Shown: piece after piece, positions 43,303-52,820 of the stretch | Numbering within the stretch: the stretch's first letter is position 1 | Layout of the letters: each line of letters starts with the position of its first letter | NCBI GenBank assembly: GCA_937894065.1 | Contig: CALCST010000043.1 | Location: 1 to 64,000, forward strand | Direction: 5' to 3' | Source of the DNA: an uncultured Parabacteroides sp. | GTDB lineage: Bacteria; Bacteroidota; Bacteroidia; Bacteroidales; Tannerellaceae | DNA length: 64,000 nucleotides | Position numbers and translations under genes: made by a program | The notes under the pieces: model-generated | Told to the model about the DNA's origin: nothing | The model's database searches: none | The model's input: the letters and a program-made list of their open reading frames with translations, nothing else

Positions 43303-43971
43303 ATGAATATTGTAGAGTTGACGGAACGCTATTCCGTGTTTGTATTGGGATTGTTTATGATGGCGTTGGGAATCGCCTTTTGTGTTCATGCTGATTTGGG
43401 TATAACCCCTATTTCTTGTCCTCCATATGTTTTGAGTCTGGGATTGAAGCCCACAGTTGGTCAGTTTACGATAGCAATGCATGCTATCCTTGTTCTTATC
43501 CAGGTTGCTATTTTGAGGAAAGATTTTCCGAAACTGCAATATATGCAGCTGATTACGGGTTTTCTGTTCGGCTTTTTCATTGACTTTGCAATTTGGCTGA
43601 CTAATTCTATTTTGCCGGAAACTTATATGATGCGTATGCTTTACGTGGTGTTCGGCTCTGCTATACTGGCTGTTGGAATACTCTTCGAAGTTACTCCGAA
43701 AGTGATGCTTATTGCCGGTGAAGGACTGATGCTGGTGTTGGCGAACAAGTGGCATAAGCCTTTTGGAAAGGTGAAGGTCGGTTTTGATTGCACATTGATA
43801 TTTATAAGTCTGATTTTCTCATTATATTTGTTCGGTGAAATACGAGGTGTCCGTGAAGGGACAATTTTATCGGCTTTTCTGGTGGGATTCTTTGTCAGTC
43901 GTATCCAGCCGCATTTGCGATGGTTAACAAAATGGCTTAACAGAAGAGAAGACGGAAAACAGATGTGTTGA
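43303..43971 (+). CDS. YczE/DUF6198-like integral membrane protein
   Basis: It has 222 residues and about five or six helices. The motif GIAFCVHADLGITPISCPPY then KPTVGQFTIAMHAILVLIQV is that of the YczE/YyaS family of unknown function. The start is the ATG at 43303, after a GTG in the same frame; a -7 box TATTTTTG lies at 43279-43286, so it may be transcribed separately from the antiporter gene 61 bp upstream. The tail is basic. Confidence 0.8.
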   Translation: MNIVELTERYSVFVLGLFMMALGIAFCVHADLGITPISCPPYVLSLGLKPTVGQFTIAMHAILVLIQVAILRKDFPKLQYMQLITGFLFGFFIDFAIWLTNSILPETYMMRMLYVVFGSAILAVGILFEVTPKVMLIAGEGLMLVLANKWHKPFGKVKVGFDCTLIFISLIFSLYLFGEIRGVREGTILSAFLVGFFVSRIQPHLRWLTKWLNRREDGKQMC

Positions 43972-43990
43972 AGTTGCAACACAGGAAAAG

Positions 43991-44068
43991 CTGTCAAGGA
44001 TAATAAACTGGTTAACTTTGTTTTCATGACAACTCGTATGCTGAAAGCATGGCTTTCGGAACTTGACT
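43991..44068. repeat. Octamer repeat copy N, degenerate
   Basis: CTGTCAAGG, GGTTAACTTTG, GACAACTCGTATGCTGAAAG then a hairpin CTGAAAGCATGGCTTTCGG, and AACTTGAC. It is the weakest member accepted and the last one along the window. Confidence 0.5.
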
Positions 44069-44087
44069 AATTTAATTATTTAGAGGC

Positions 44088-45281
44088 GTGAAGCGAATAA
44101 TATCTATAATGTGTTTGTGCTTTCTGTCATTGGCTATGACATGGGCACGTCCTTTAACAGAAAGGGCAAAGGTGAGTTTGTTGACAAGTTCGCCATACGA
44201 GGCTGAGGTTTTCACTGTGTACGGACATGCGGCTTTGAGGATAAATGACCCGGGGCAGCGTATCGACATTGTGTTTAACTACGGATTGTTCAATTTCAAT
44301 AAACCGTTTTTTATATACCGTTTTGCCAGCGGGGAGACTGATTATATGCTTGGCACAATAAATTATTCCGACTATATCGTGGAATATCAGATGCGTGGAA
44401 GCACCGTGACAGAGCAGATATTGAATCTTACTGCCGAAGAGAAGGAGGCAATATGGCAGGCCTTGCAGGAAAATTATAAACCGGAGAACAGAGAATATCG
44501 TTATAATTTTTTCTTTGACAATTGCGCGACACGACCTGTGGCTTTGATAGAAAAGAATGTTGCCGGGAATGTGGATTATTCCGGATGGAAAGCTGATAGC
44601 TTGTCTTTTCGTGATATGATTAATGATTGTACTCGCAATAAACCATGGCTTACTTTTGGCTGTGACCTTGCTTTGGGAAGTCCGACTGACCGGATGGCAA
44701 CCAAGCATGAGATGATGTTTCTTCCTATGCAGCTTAAGGATGCTTTTGAGAAAGCCGAGATAGTGGGAGAGGACGGAACTAAAAGAAAACTGGTGGAAGA
44801 AACCATCGTTTTGCCTGCCGAGCCGGATGAAGCAGAGAAAACTGTAGTTACCCCTCTTGTGGCTGCAATATTATTGCTTGTTTTCTTCGTTGCACTTTCT
44901 TTGCTGGAAGTTAGGACTAACAGATATTTTGCGGTGGTGGACGGGCTGCTGTTCTTTGTGGCCGGAATAGGCGGATGTATATTGTTTTTCCTTTGTTTCG
45001 TTTCGGAACATCCTTGCACTTGCCCTAACTGGAATCTGATATGGATTCAGCCATTGCATCTTCTGTCTCCAATATTATATGTTGTAAAAAAGTGGAGAAA
45101 AGTCTTTTATTATTATCATTTTATTAACTTTGTGGCGATTTTGCTGTTCGTGCTGTGTTGCAGTTTTATTCCGCAACACTTTAATATGGCAGTTATTCCG
45201 TTGGCATTTAGCTTGTTGTTGCGTAGTGGAATGGCGCTGTACAGAGCGAAATCTGAAAATAGGACGTTGGCTAATCGCTGA
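44088..45281 (+). CDS. DUF4105 family membrane protein, GTG start
   Basis: This 397-residue protein begins with GTG at 44088, which gives a good signal peptide (MKRIISIMCLCFLSLAMTWA) and has AGAGG 1-2 bp upstream; an ATG seven codons on would cut the signal. Residues 30-240 match DUF4105: YGHAALRI, VFNYGLFNF, FFFDNCATRP with a conserved Cys that suggests a papain-like or lipoprotein-related fold. The C-terminal 150 residues hold four to five helices. The family's function is unknown. Confidence 0.8.
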   Translation: MKRIISIMCLCFLSLAMTWARPLTERAKVSLLTSSPYEAEVFTVYGHAALRINDPGQRIDIVFNYGLFNFNKPFFIYRFASGETDYMLGTINYSDYIVEYQMRGSTVTEQILNLTAEEKEAIWQALQENYKPENREYRYNFFFDNCATRPVALIEKNVAGNVDYSGWKADSLSFRDMINDCTRNKPWLTFGCDLALGSPTDRMATKHEMMFLPMQLKDAFEKAEIVGEDGTKRKLVEETIVLPAEPDEAEKTVVTPLVAAILLLVFFVALSLLEVRTNRYFAVVDGLLFFVAGIGGCILFFLCFVSEHPCTCPNWNLIWIQPLHLLSPILYVVKKWRKVFYYYHFINFVAILLFVLCCSFIPQHFNMAVIPLAFSLLLRSGMALYRAKSENRTLANR

Positions 45282-45348
45282 ACAATTAATACAAATATTA
45301 AGAACAAATACATTTGCATCGGCATGAAAAGCCGGGAAAAAATAATAA

Positions 45349-46959
45349 ATGGATAAAAAAGTACGAAAAATATTATCATCACTGATAGCTATATTGGCAG
45401 TTACAAATATGGAGGCACAACAGCAGTCTCCAAAACTTGTGGTATGCATAACTGTCGATCAGTTGAGAGGTGATTATATAGAGTACTTTTATAATACTTT
45501 CGGCGAGCGCGGTTTCAAGCGCCTTATGAATGACGGTGTATTCTATAAGAATATCCGTTTTGAATTCTCCAATATAGATGAGGCAAGTGCTTTTGCCACT
45601 ATTTTCACTGGTTCAAATCCTTGTTTTTCCGGTATAACAGGAAATAAGAAATATGATTTCGACAATGAAAAGGAAATCTCTATCCTTAACGATCCGGAAT
45701 ATTTGGGAAATTACACCAAGGAGAATTATTCGCCTAATGCACTTATAAGCTCAACAATAGGAGATGAACTGAAGATTGCTTCAAAAGGAAGAAGTGATGT
45801 TTATTCTATTGCTCCTAATCCGGAAAGTGCTCTTCTTTCGGCAGGTCATGCTGCTAATGGTGCTTTTTGGATAGACAACCAGAATGGGAAATGGGCTACT
45901 ACTACCTATTATAAAGGGGTACCTTGGTATGTTGACAGATATAACAGTGGAAACGAATCTCTTTCGGCACGTCTTAACCAGATGGTTTGGACACCGTCAT
46001 TGCCTATGGAGAAGTATAATGCTTTCCCATATGTGCTTGATGATATTCCTTTCCGTTATACTTTCAGTGAGAATGAGAGATATTGTTATCAGAATCTGAA
46101 AACAACTCCTTTTGTAAATAAGGAGATAAATCGTCTTGCCATACAGTTCCTCGAATACGGAGGATTTGGAACACGCTCGTGTCCTGATATGCTTTCGGTG
46201 ACTTATTATGCCGGAAACTATCGTGGCAATATGAACAAGGAATACACTCGTGAAATACAAGATACTTATTATCAGTTGGATCAGGATATAGCAAGTTTGC
46301 TTGATGCAATTGATAAGAAAGTTGGGCTCGACAAAACTTTGGTGGTTTTTACTGGCTCGGGCTATTACAAGAGTGAGGAGGAATATGCCGACGGTTTGCA
46401 TGTGGACCGTGGTGAATTTCACCCTAAGAGATGCGTCGCATTGCTCAATATGTATATGATGGCTTTGTATGGCCAGCAGACTAAATGGGTGACAGGTTAT
46501 TATAACAATCAGATATTTCTTAACCGAAAGGCGATAGAAGATGCCAAGCTTGATTTGGCTGAGATACAGAGCAAGGCTGCACGATTTGTGCAGGAATTTA
46601 CAGGTGTGCAGTCTGTTACAACCGGAACTGCGCTGATGACTGGCGACTGGAACGAAGCTACTGCATCTTTCAGACACGGAACTCATCATCTGAGACGTGG
46701 CGACTTGATTATTGAACTTCAGCCGGGCTGGCAGTTGAATTATGATAACCCTAATGAAAAAGTAAAAGTTATCAGAAATAATGCTGTTATAACTCCTCTT
46801 ATATTTTTCGGTAATGGAATGAAGCCGGAGCGTATCTACCGTGAAGTTAAAGCTACGGAAATAGCTCCATCTATTACTTACATTCTAAGAATTCGTCCAC
46901 CTAATGCATCACAGTCCTTGCCATTGTGGGAGCTGACTGTGAACAAGACTGTGCAATAA
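45349..46959 (+). CDS. PafA-like alkaline phosphatase family protein, catalytic motifs lost
   Basis: A 536-residue exported protein (signal ends near MEAQ). The fold is that of PafA/type I phosphodiesterases: VVCITVDQLRGDY with Asp37, ERGFKRLMNDG, FTGSNPCFSGITGN, SAGHAANGAFWID. The catalytic parts are altered. The Thr-Gly-Pro-Gly-His motif before the ATIFTG segment reads EASAF (78-82), so the Thr nucleophile is missing. The Lys-Asp-Arg before SAGH is Asn-Pro-Glu. The TADHG metal motif is VFTGSGYY, and the D-x-x-x-H pair is replaced by TYYAGN. It looks like a pseudoenzyme with a binding or structural role. A -7 box TACATTTG is at 45309-45316. secA follows. Confidence 0.8.
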   Translation: MDKKVRKILSSLIAILAVTNMEAQQQSPKLVVCITVDQLRGDYIEYFYNTFGERGFKRLMNDGVFYKNIRFEFSNIDEASAFATIFTGSNPCFSGITGNKKYDFDNEKEISILNDPEYLGNYTKENYSPNALISSTIGDELKIASKGRSDVYSIAPNPESALLSAGHAANGAFWIDNQNGKWATTTYYKGVPWYVDRYNSGNESLSARLNQMVWTPSLPMEKYNAFPYVLDDIPFRYTFSENERYCYQNLKTTPFVNKEINRLAIQFLEYGGFGTRSCPDMLSVTYYAGNYRGNMNKEYTREIQDTYYQLDQDIASLLDAIDKKVGLDKTLVVFTGSGYYKSEEEYADGLHVDRGEFHPKRCVALLNMYMMALYGQQTKWVTGYYNNQIFLNRKAIEDAKLDLAEIQSKAARFVQEFTGVQSVTTGTALMTGDWNEATASFRHGTHHLRRGDLIIELQPGWQLNYDNPNEKVKVIRNNAVITPLIFFGNGMKPERIYREVKATEIAPSITYILRIRPPNASQSLPLWELTVNKTVQ

Positions 46960-47140
46960 ACAGGGAAGACGGATTTGTTTCCTTCCTTAAGATTTACTGT
47001 TTTATCAAGTGGGGACTGTTGTCTTTATGTGATTTCTTGTTTGCAGGGGAGAATGCTCCTGTATCGGACATTTTGTGTCAATATATATGAGAAAAGAAAT
47101 CAAATACTTAATTAAAGAATAAAATAAAAACAAATATATT

Positions 47141-50100
47141 ATGGGATTTAATGAATTTTTGACGAAGTTATTCGGCAACAAATCACAGCGTGACTTGAAG
47201 GAAATCACTCCTTACGTGGAAAAAGTAAAGGCGGTTTATCCTTCTATCCAGGCTCTGTCGAATGACGAATTGCGTGCCAAAACTGACGAAATCAAACAGC
47301 GTATCCAGGATTTCGTGGCTGACGAGCGTGCCAAAGTAGAACAGCTTCGTGCCGGCATCGAAGAAAAAGAGCTGGAAGAACGTGAAGCTTTGTGGGCTGA
47401 AATCGATAAGATTGAGAAAGCTATCACAGACAAGATGGAAGTGGTGCTTGAGCAGTCATTGCCTGAAGTGTTCGCAATCATGAAAGATACAGCACGCCGT
47501 TTTGCTGAAAATCCGGAAGTGGTTGTAACTGCAAATGATTTCGACCGTGATTTGGCTACTCGTTTTGACTTTGTTAGAATAGAAGGCGACAAGGCTATTT
47601 ATGCAAACCATTGGGTTGCCGGTGGAAATGAGATTACTTGGAACATGGTTCACTATGATGTGCAGTTGTTCGGTGGTGTCGTTTTGCACAAGGGAAAAAT
47701 CGCAGAAATGCAGACTGGTGAAGGTAAGACTTTGGTTGCGACATTGCCAGTATTCTTGAATGCGTTGACTCGTAATGGTGTTCACGTAGTAACAGTGAAC
47801 GACTATTTGTCAAAACGTGACTCTGAATGGATGGGCCCGATTTATATGTTCCATGGTTTGTCAGTTGACTGTATCGATAAGCACCAGCCGAACTCAGACG
47901 CGCGCCGCCGTGCTTATAATGCTGATATCACTTTCGGTACGAACAATGAATTTGGTTTCGACTATTTGCGTGACAATATGGCAACAAATCCTAAAGATTT
48001 GGTGCAGCGCAAACATAACTATGCTATTGTCGATGAGGTGGACTCTGTGTTGATTGACGATGCACGTACTCCGTTGATTATTTCTGGTCCTGTTCCTCGT
48101 GGCGAACAGCAGTTGTTTGAATTGTTCCGTCCAAATGTGGAAATTGTGGTAAATGCCCAGAGAAATCTTTGCTCTCAGTTGCTTATTGAAGCTAAGAAGA
48201 AAATGGCAAGCAATGACCCGAAAGTTGTTGAAGAAGGAACAGTTCAGTTGTATCGCTCATTCAAAGGTTATCCACGCAACAAGGCTTTGATTAAGTTCTT
48301 GAGCGAGCAGGGCGTAAAAGCTCAGATGTTGAAGACTGAAGAATATTTCATGTCGGAAAATATGCGTCATATGCATGAAGCTACTGACGAGCTTTATTTC
48401 GTAATCGATGAAAAGAATAATAGCGTTGAGCTGACAGATAAAGGTATCGACTTGCTTACTGGTAATGCAGGTGATCCGACATTCTTCGTTTTGCCTGATA
48501 TCACAACTGAACTTTCTCAGTTGGAAAATATGGAAGGCACTGCAGAAGAAAAGCAGGCTAAGAAGGATGAAATCCTTGCAAACTATTCTGTGAAGAGCGA
48601 ACGCGTTCACACAGTGAACCAGTTGTTGAAAGCATATACTTTGTTTGAGAAAGATGATGAATATGTAGTTATCGACAACAAGGTAATGATCGTTGACGAG
48701 CAGACTGGCCGTATCATGGATGGTCGCCGTTATTCTGACGGTTTGCACCAGGCTATCGAGGCTAAGGAACGTGTGAAGGTTGAGGCTGCTACTCAGACAT
48801 TCGCAACTATTACTTTGCAGAACTATTTCCGTATGTATCATAAACTGGCAGGTATGACTGGTACAGCTGAAACAGAAGCTGGCGAATTCTGGGATATCTA
48901 TAAATTGGATGTAGTAGCTATTCCAACAAACCGTCCTATCGCACGTAAAGACTTGAATGACCGCATCTACAAGACTAAGCGTGAAAAATATGCTGCTGTT
49001 ATTGAGGAAATAGTAAGATTGACTGAAGCAGGCCGCCCAGTTTTGGTTGGTACAACTTCTGTCGAAATTTCAGAATTGTTGAGCCGAATGCTTACTTTGC
49101 GTAAGATCAAGCACAACGTGTTGAATGCTAAGTTGCACCAGAAAGAAGCTGAAATTGTTGCTTTGGCAGGTCAGAGCAGTACAGTTACTATTGCAACAAA
49201 CATGGCAGGTCGTGGTACGGATATCAAGCTTTCAAAAGAAGTTAAGGATGCAGGCGGTTTGGCAATTATCGGTACTGAGCGTCATGAGAGCCGCCGTGTT
49301 GACCGTCAGTTGCGTGGTCGTGCCGGTCGTCAGGGTGACCCGGGTTCTTCTGTATTCTATGTTTCTTTGGAAGATGACTTGATGCGTTTGTTCGCTTCTG
49401 AAAAGATTGCAGGCTTGATGGACAAGCTTGGATTCAAAGAAGGCGAAGTTTTGGAACACAGTATGCTGAGCAAGTCTGTGGAACGTGCGCAGAAGAAAGT
49501 TGAAGAAAACAACTTCGGTATTCGTAAACGCTTGCTTGAGTATGATGACGTGATGAACTCTCAGCGTAATGTGATTTATACTCGCCGTCGTCATGCTTTG
49601 ATGGGTGAACGTGTTGGTCTTGACGTTCTGAATACAATTTATGATACTTCAAATGCTATTATTGAAGAACTTTCTGCCGGAGGTTCATATGAGGATTTGA
49701 AGATGGAAGTGTTCAAGACATTCGCAATGGAATGCCCTATTACAGAAGATGAATTCAAGAACTTGAAAGAAGATAAATTGGCTGAGAAATTGTTTGATGC
49801 AGCTCTTGATATGTTCAAACGCAGAATGGAACGTATGACTCAGGTTGCTTATCCTGTTATCAAACAAGTATTCGAACAGCAGGGTGCAAGATTTGAGAAT
49901 ATTATGATTCCTATTACTGACGGAAAACGTATGTTCAATGTATCTTGCAACTTGAAAGAGGCTTATGAAACAGAATGTAAGTCTGTCACTAAGTCATTCC
50001 AGAAGTTGATTCTTCTTCATACAATTGATGATGCATGGAAAGAACATTTGCGTGAAATGGACGAATTGCGTCACTCAGTTCAGAATGCAAGCTACGAAAA

Positions 50101-50521
50101 TAAAGATCCTCTGTTGATTTACAAGCTTGAATCTTATAATCTGTTCAAGAGTATGGTCGATACAATGAATAGAAAGACTGTTTCTATTTTGATGCGTGGC
50201 CAGATTCCGGTTCACGAACCGACAGAAGAAGAACGCCGTGCAGCAGAAGCTCGCCGTGCAGCAATGGAAGCAGCAAGCCAGCAGGCTGCAGCTCTTGAGG
50301 CAGAAGCTCGCCAGCGTATCCAGATTCAGAGAGCTCAGGAAGAACAGCATGAAGATATGAGCAAATATCGCACAGAAAAAGCCGGAATCAATGGCGAAGG
50401 TGTTTCAAGTGCTGCTGCTCCTCAAGAACCGGTCAGAGGTGAAAAGCGAGTAGGACGTAATGATCCTTGTCCATGTGGAAGCGGTAAGAAGTATAAGAAT
50501 TGTCATGGTGAAGGATTATAA
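47141..50521 (+). CDS. secA: Preprotein translocase ATPase SecA
   Basis: SecA drives proteins through SecYEG. At 1126 residues this form is about 225 longer than E. coli SecA, as in other Bacteroidetes, with extra sequence in the N-terminal 160 residues and in the first ATPase domain (VEQLRAGIEEKELEERE; MASNDPKVVEEG region). Walker A is MQTGEGKT, the DEAD-type Walker B is VDEVDSVLIDDARTPLI, and motif VI is QLRGRAGRQGDPGSS. The C-terminal Ala/Glu/Arg-rich linker (about 1020-1075) leads to the zinc tail CPCGSGKKYKNCHG that binds SecB or the ribosome. A strong terminator follows. Confidence 0.97.
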   Translation: MGFNEFLTKLFGNKSQRDLKEITPYVEKVKAVYPSIQALSNDELRAKTDEIKQRIQDFVADERAKVEQLRAGIEEKELEEREALWAEIDKIEKAITDKMEVVLEQSLPEVFAIMKDTARRFAENPEVVVTANDFDRDLATRFDFVRIEGDKAIYANHWVAGGNEITWNMVHYDVQLFGGVVLHKGKIAEMQTGEGKTLVATLPVFLNALTRNGVHVVTVNDYLSKRDSEWMGPIYMFHGLSVDCIDKHQPNSDARRRAYNADITFGTNNEFGFDYLRDNMATNPKDLVQRKHNYAIVDEVDSVLIDDARTPLIISGPVPRGEQQLFELFRPNVEIVVNAQRNLCSQLLIEAKKKMASNDPKVVEEGTVQLYRSFKGYPRNKALIKFLSEQGVKAQMLKTEEYFMSENMRHMHEATDELYFVIDEKNNSVELTDKGIDLLTGNAGDPTFFVLPDITTELSQLENMEGTAEEKQAKKDEILANYSVKSERVHTVNQLLKAYTLFEKDDEYVVIDNKVMIVDEQTGRIMDGRRYSDGLHQAIEAKERVKVEAATQTFATITLQNYFRMYHKLAGMTGTAETEAGEFWDIYKLDVVAIPTNRPIARKDLNDRIYKTKREKYAAVIEEIVRLTEAGRPVLVGTTSVEISELLSRMLTLRKIKHNVLNAKLHQKEAEIVALAGQSSTVTIATNMAGRGTDIKLSKEVKDAGGLAIIGTERHESRRVDRQLRGRAGRQGDPGSSVFYVSLEDDLMRLFASEKIAGLMDKLGFKEGEVLEHSMLSKSVERAQKKVEENNFGIRKRLLEYDDVMNSQRNVIYTRRRHALMGERVGLDVLNTIYDTSNAIIEELSAGGSYEDLKMEVFKTFAMECPITEDEFKNLKEDKLAEKLFDAALDMFKRRMERMTQVAYPVIKQVFEQQGARFENIMIPITDGKRMFNVSCNLKEAYETECKSVTKSFQKLILLHTIDDAWKEHLREMDELRHSVQNASYENKDPLLIYKLESYNLFKSMVDTMNRKTVSILMRGQIPVHEPTEEERRAAEARRAAMEAASQQAAALEAEARQRIQIQRAQEEQHEDMSKYRTEKAGINGEGVSSAAAPQEPVRGEKRVGRNDPCPCGSGKKYKNCHGEGL

Positions 50522-50544
50522 ATAATCTTTCATTAATATCATAT

Positions 50545-50588
50545 AAAAAGGTCGGCATATTTCTAAAATAATATGCCGACCTTTTTTT
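50545..50588. terminator. Terminator between secA and the small lipoprotein gene
   Basis: Arms AAAAAGGTCGGCATAT (50545-50560) and ATATGCCGACCTTTTT (50571-50586) with a T run. It can serve both convergent genes. Confidence 0.9.
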
Positions 50589-50628
50589 AAAAACATTACC
50601 ATGTTTTTTTTGAAACACTGCATTGTTT

Positions 50629-51066
50629 TCACTCTGTCTCAGTTATCACGATCTTCATGCTTGCACTACCTTTTTCGAGACCATAATTACCCTCATATCC
50701 TTCAGGTTTTATTTCAGCATCAAGATGTATATTTTTACCGGCAATTGTGGTGTCTTTTTGAATTGTGAGATAATTATCTGAATTTTTTATTTCCATATTT
50801 CTGAATATTACGTCGGGCGTATAGAATACATTTTTGAAAGTAATATCACAATATTTATAATCTTCCGTGTTAAGTGTTACTTCTTTGTCTGTTTTTACTT
50901 CATTATTATATACCAAATTCAGATTAGGAAATTCTTCATCGGTATAATTACTGTAGATACCATCAATATAAGATTTTGTCTCATATGATGGTTTGTCTTC
51001 ATCATTACAAGCATTTAATAACGCCATTGTGATAAATGATGATAAGAATAAAGTTTTTAATTTCAT
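50629..51066 (-). CDS. Small Bacteroidales lipoprotein of unknown function
   Basis: A 145-residue protein with a lipoprotein signal (lipobox LLNAC, Cys20) and a beta-rich, acidic mature part. The order GIYSNYTDEE, TLNTEDYKYCDITFKNV and SASMKIVITETE suggests a calycin-like or DUF4840/DUF4925-type lipid- or ligand-binding fold, but this is weak. It is not in an operon. Confidence 0.65.
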   Translation of the reverse strand: MKLKTLFLSSFITMALLNACNDEDKPSYETKSYIDGIYSNYTDEEFPNLNLVYNNEVKTDKEVTLNTEDYKYCDITFKNVFYTPDVIFRNMEIKNSDNYLTIQKDTTIAGKNIHLDAEIKPEGYEGNYGLEKGSASMKIVITETE

Positions 51067-51406
51067 GATATAATTGTTTTTTTGAATTAAATGATGTGCA
51101 AATAAAAAAAAACTAGCAATTTAGGTGCTTTGTTTATTGATTAATAAACTCTTTTAAATAGATTTAATATATCAAGCTTTGTACTTTAAGACAGCTATTT
51201 TCTCATTTTGTAAATGAATGTCTGCTGAAGAAGTTGTATTAATTCAATAATGTGTAATAATCAGAACATATACATTTGCAAAATTGTTATTTAAACGAAT
51301 GCTGATAGTTCTGCAGCTGCCAACTAGATCTCGATAATTATGTAATAAGTCCTGACAACGCGCAGAATCTGAAGCTAAGGAGGAAATAAAAGAAAACGGT
51401 ATTTAT
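51067..51406. other. AT-rich gap between divergent lipoprotein and exporter genes
   Basis: No frame of note and no repeat family member. TACATTTG (51271-51278) is a probable -7 box for the exporter operon, giving a leader of about 120 nt. AAGGAGG at 51376-51382 is a perfect anti-16S match but lies 24 bp from the tolC-like ATG, too far for normal use. Confidence 0.5.
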
Positions 51407-52786
51407 ATGAAAAGAATTTTTATGTTATCGGTCATGTGTCTGACATCTTTCGTCCTTTCTGCACAACAGGTGAGGACGTTGGAGGAATGTCGGGAACTGG
51501 CTGTCAAGAACAACAAGGAACTTCAGATTTCTTCGCAAAAAATTAAGATGAGCGAAGAAGAGAAAAAAGCTGCACTAACCAAGTATTTTCCGCAATTATC
51601 GGCAAGTGGCGCATATATGTGGAATCAGAAAGATTTGAATCTTTTGGACATGGGCGCCTTGCAGAGTGCAATATCGTCTTCATTGGGCGGTTTGGCTCAG
51701 TTGCCTGCTGTGGGAAATGTTGTCGGAGCTATTAATGATGTCCAGCATTTGGATATACAGAATGTTTGGGTTGGTAATGTTTCATTGGTTCAGCCTATAT
51801 TCATGGGTGGAAAAATTGTGTCGTATAATCAGATTACCCATTATGCAAGGGAACTGGCAGAGTCGATGCATGATTTGAAACTCCAGGATATAATATACAA
51901 GACTGACGAAACTTATTGGCAAGTAGTTTCTCTGGTAAATAAAAAGAAACTGGCAGATTCTTATGTCAGCCTGCTGCGTCAGATGGATGAAGATATAACA
52001 GCAATGATAGCTGAAGGAGTTGCTACTGAGGCAGACGGACTTTCAGTTAAAGTGAAACTTAACGAGGCAGAAATAGCACAGACAAAAGTTGATAATGGTC
52101 TGGCGTTGTCCAGAATGTTGCTGGCACAGATTTGCGGTTTGCCATTGGATGAACCGTTTACTTTGGCAGATGAATCTCTTGACGAAGTTTCGGTTTCTCC
52201 ATCAGAAGGAGTGGCAGATATAAATCAGGCTTTTGCAAACAGACAGGAATTGCGCAGTCTGGACCTCGCATCAAAAATATATAAGAAGAAAGAGAGAATA
52301 GTTCTTTCGGATATGCTGCCTTCAGTTGCATTCACTGCAAATTATTTTATCACAAATCCGAACCTGATGAATGGATTCAAGAATGAATTTGCCGGAATGT
52401 TTAATCTGGGCGTTTTGGTAAAAGTGCCTCTTTCCGGATGGTGGGAAGGAACATATAAGAGAAATGCTGCAAAAGCTGAAACTCGAATCAAACAGTTGGA
52501 ATGGGAAGATGCAAGAGAAAAAATAGAATTGCAAGTAACCCAGTCGGTTTATAAGATGAATGAGGCGAACAAGAAGCTTGCGTCATCAACCCGAAATATG
52601 CAGAGCGCTGAAGAGAATTTGCGTCATGCTAACTTAGGTTTTGAGGAAGGAGTTATCCCGGCTCTTAATCTGATGCAAGCACAAACTGCATGGTTTGCCG
52701 CACATTCAACACTTATTGATGCGCAGATAGATGTTAAGCTGACAAAGGTTTATTATCATAAAGCTATGGGTGATTTGAAATATTGA
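51407..52786 (+). CDS. TolC family outer-membrane efflux protein
   Basis: This 459-residue protein has a signal peptide ending near FVLSAQQ. The repeated helical hairpin pattern (RTLEECRELAVKNNKELQIS at the start of half 1, QVTQSVYKMNEANKKLASS in half 2) and the central beta strands fit the TolC/OEP fold, which forms the exit duct of tripartite exporters. It is the first gene of a four-gene cluster that also encodes the adaptor and two ABC-2 permeases; the next gene is 34 bp on. Confidence 0.92.
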   Translation: MKRIFMLSVMCLTSFVLSAQQVRTLEECRELAVKNNKELQISSQKIKMSEEEKKAALTKYFPQLSASGAYMWNQKDLNLLDMGALQSAISSSLGGLAQLPAVGNVVGAINDVQHLDIQNVWVGNVSLVQPIFMGGKIVSYNQITHYARELAESMHDLKLQDIIYKTDETYWQVVSLVNKKKLADSYVSLLRQMDEDITAMIAEGVATEADGLSVKVKLNEAEIAQTKVDNGLALSRMLLAQICGLPLDEPFTLADESLDEVSVSPSEGVADINQAFANRQELRSLDLASKIYKKKERIVLSDMLPSVAFTANYFITNPNLMNGFKNEFAGMFNLGVLVKVPLSGWWEGTYKRNAAKAETRIKQLEWEDAREKIELQVTQSVYKMNEANKKLASSTRNMQSAEENLRHANLGFEEGVIPALNLMQAQTAWFAAHSTLIDAQIDVKLTKVYYHKAMGDLKY

Positions 52787-52820
52787 ATTCTTAGAATAAT
52801 AATTAAAACATAATATAACA

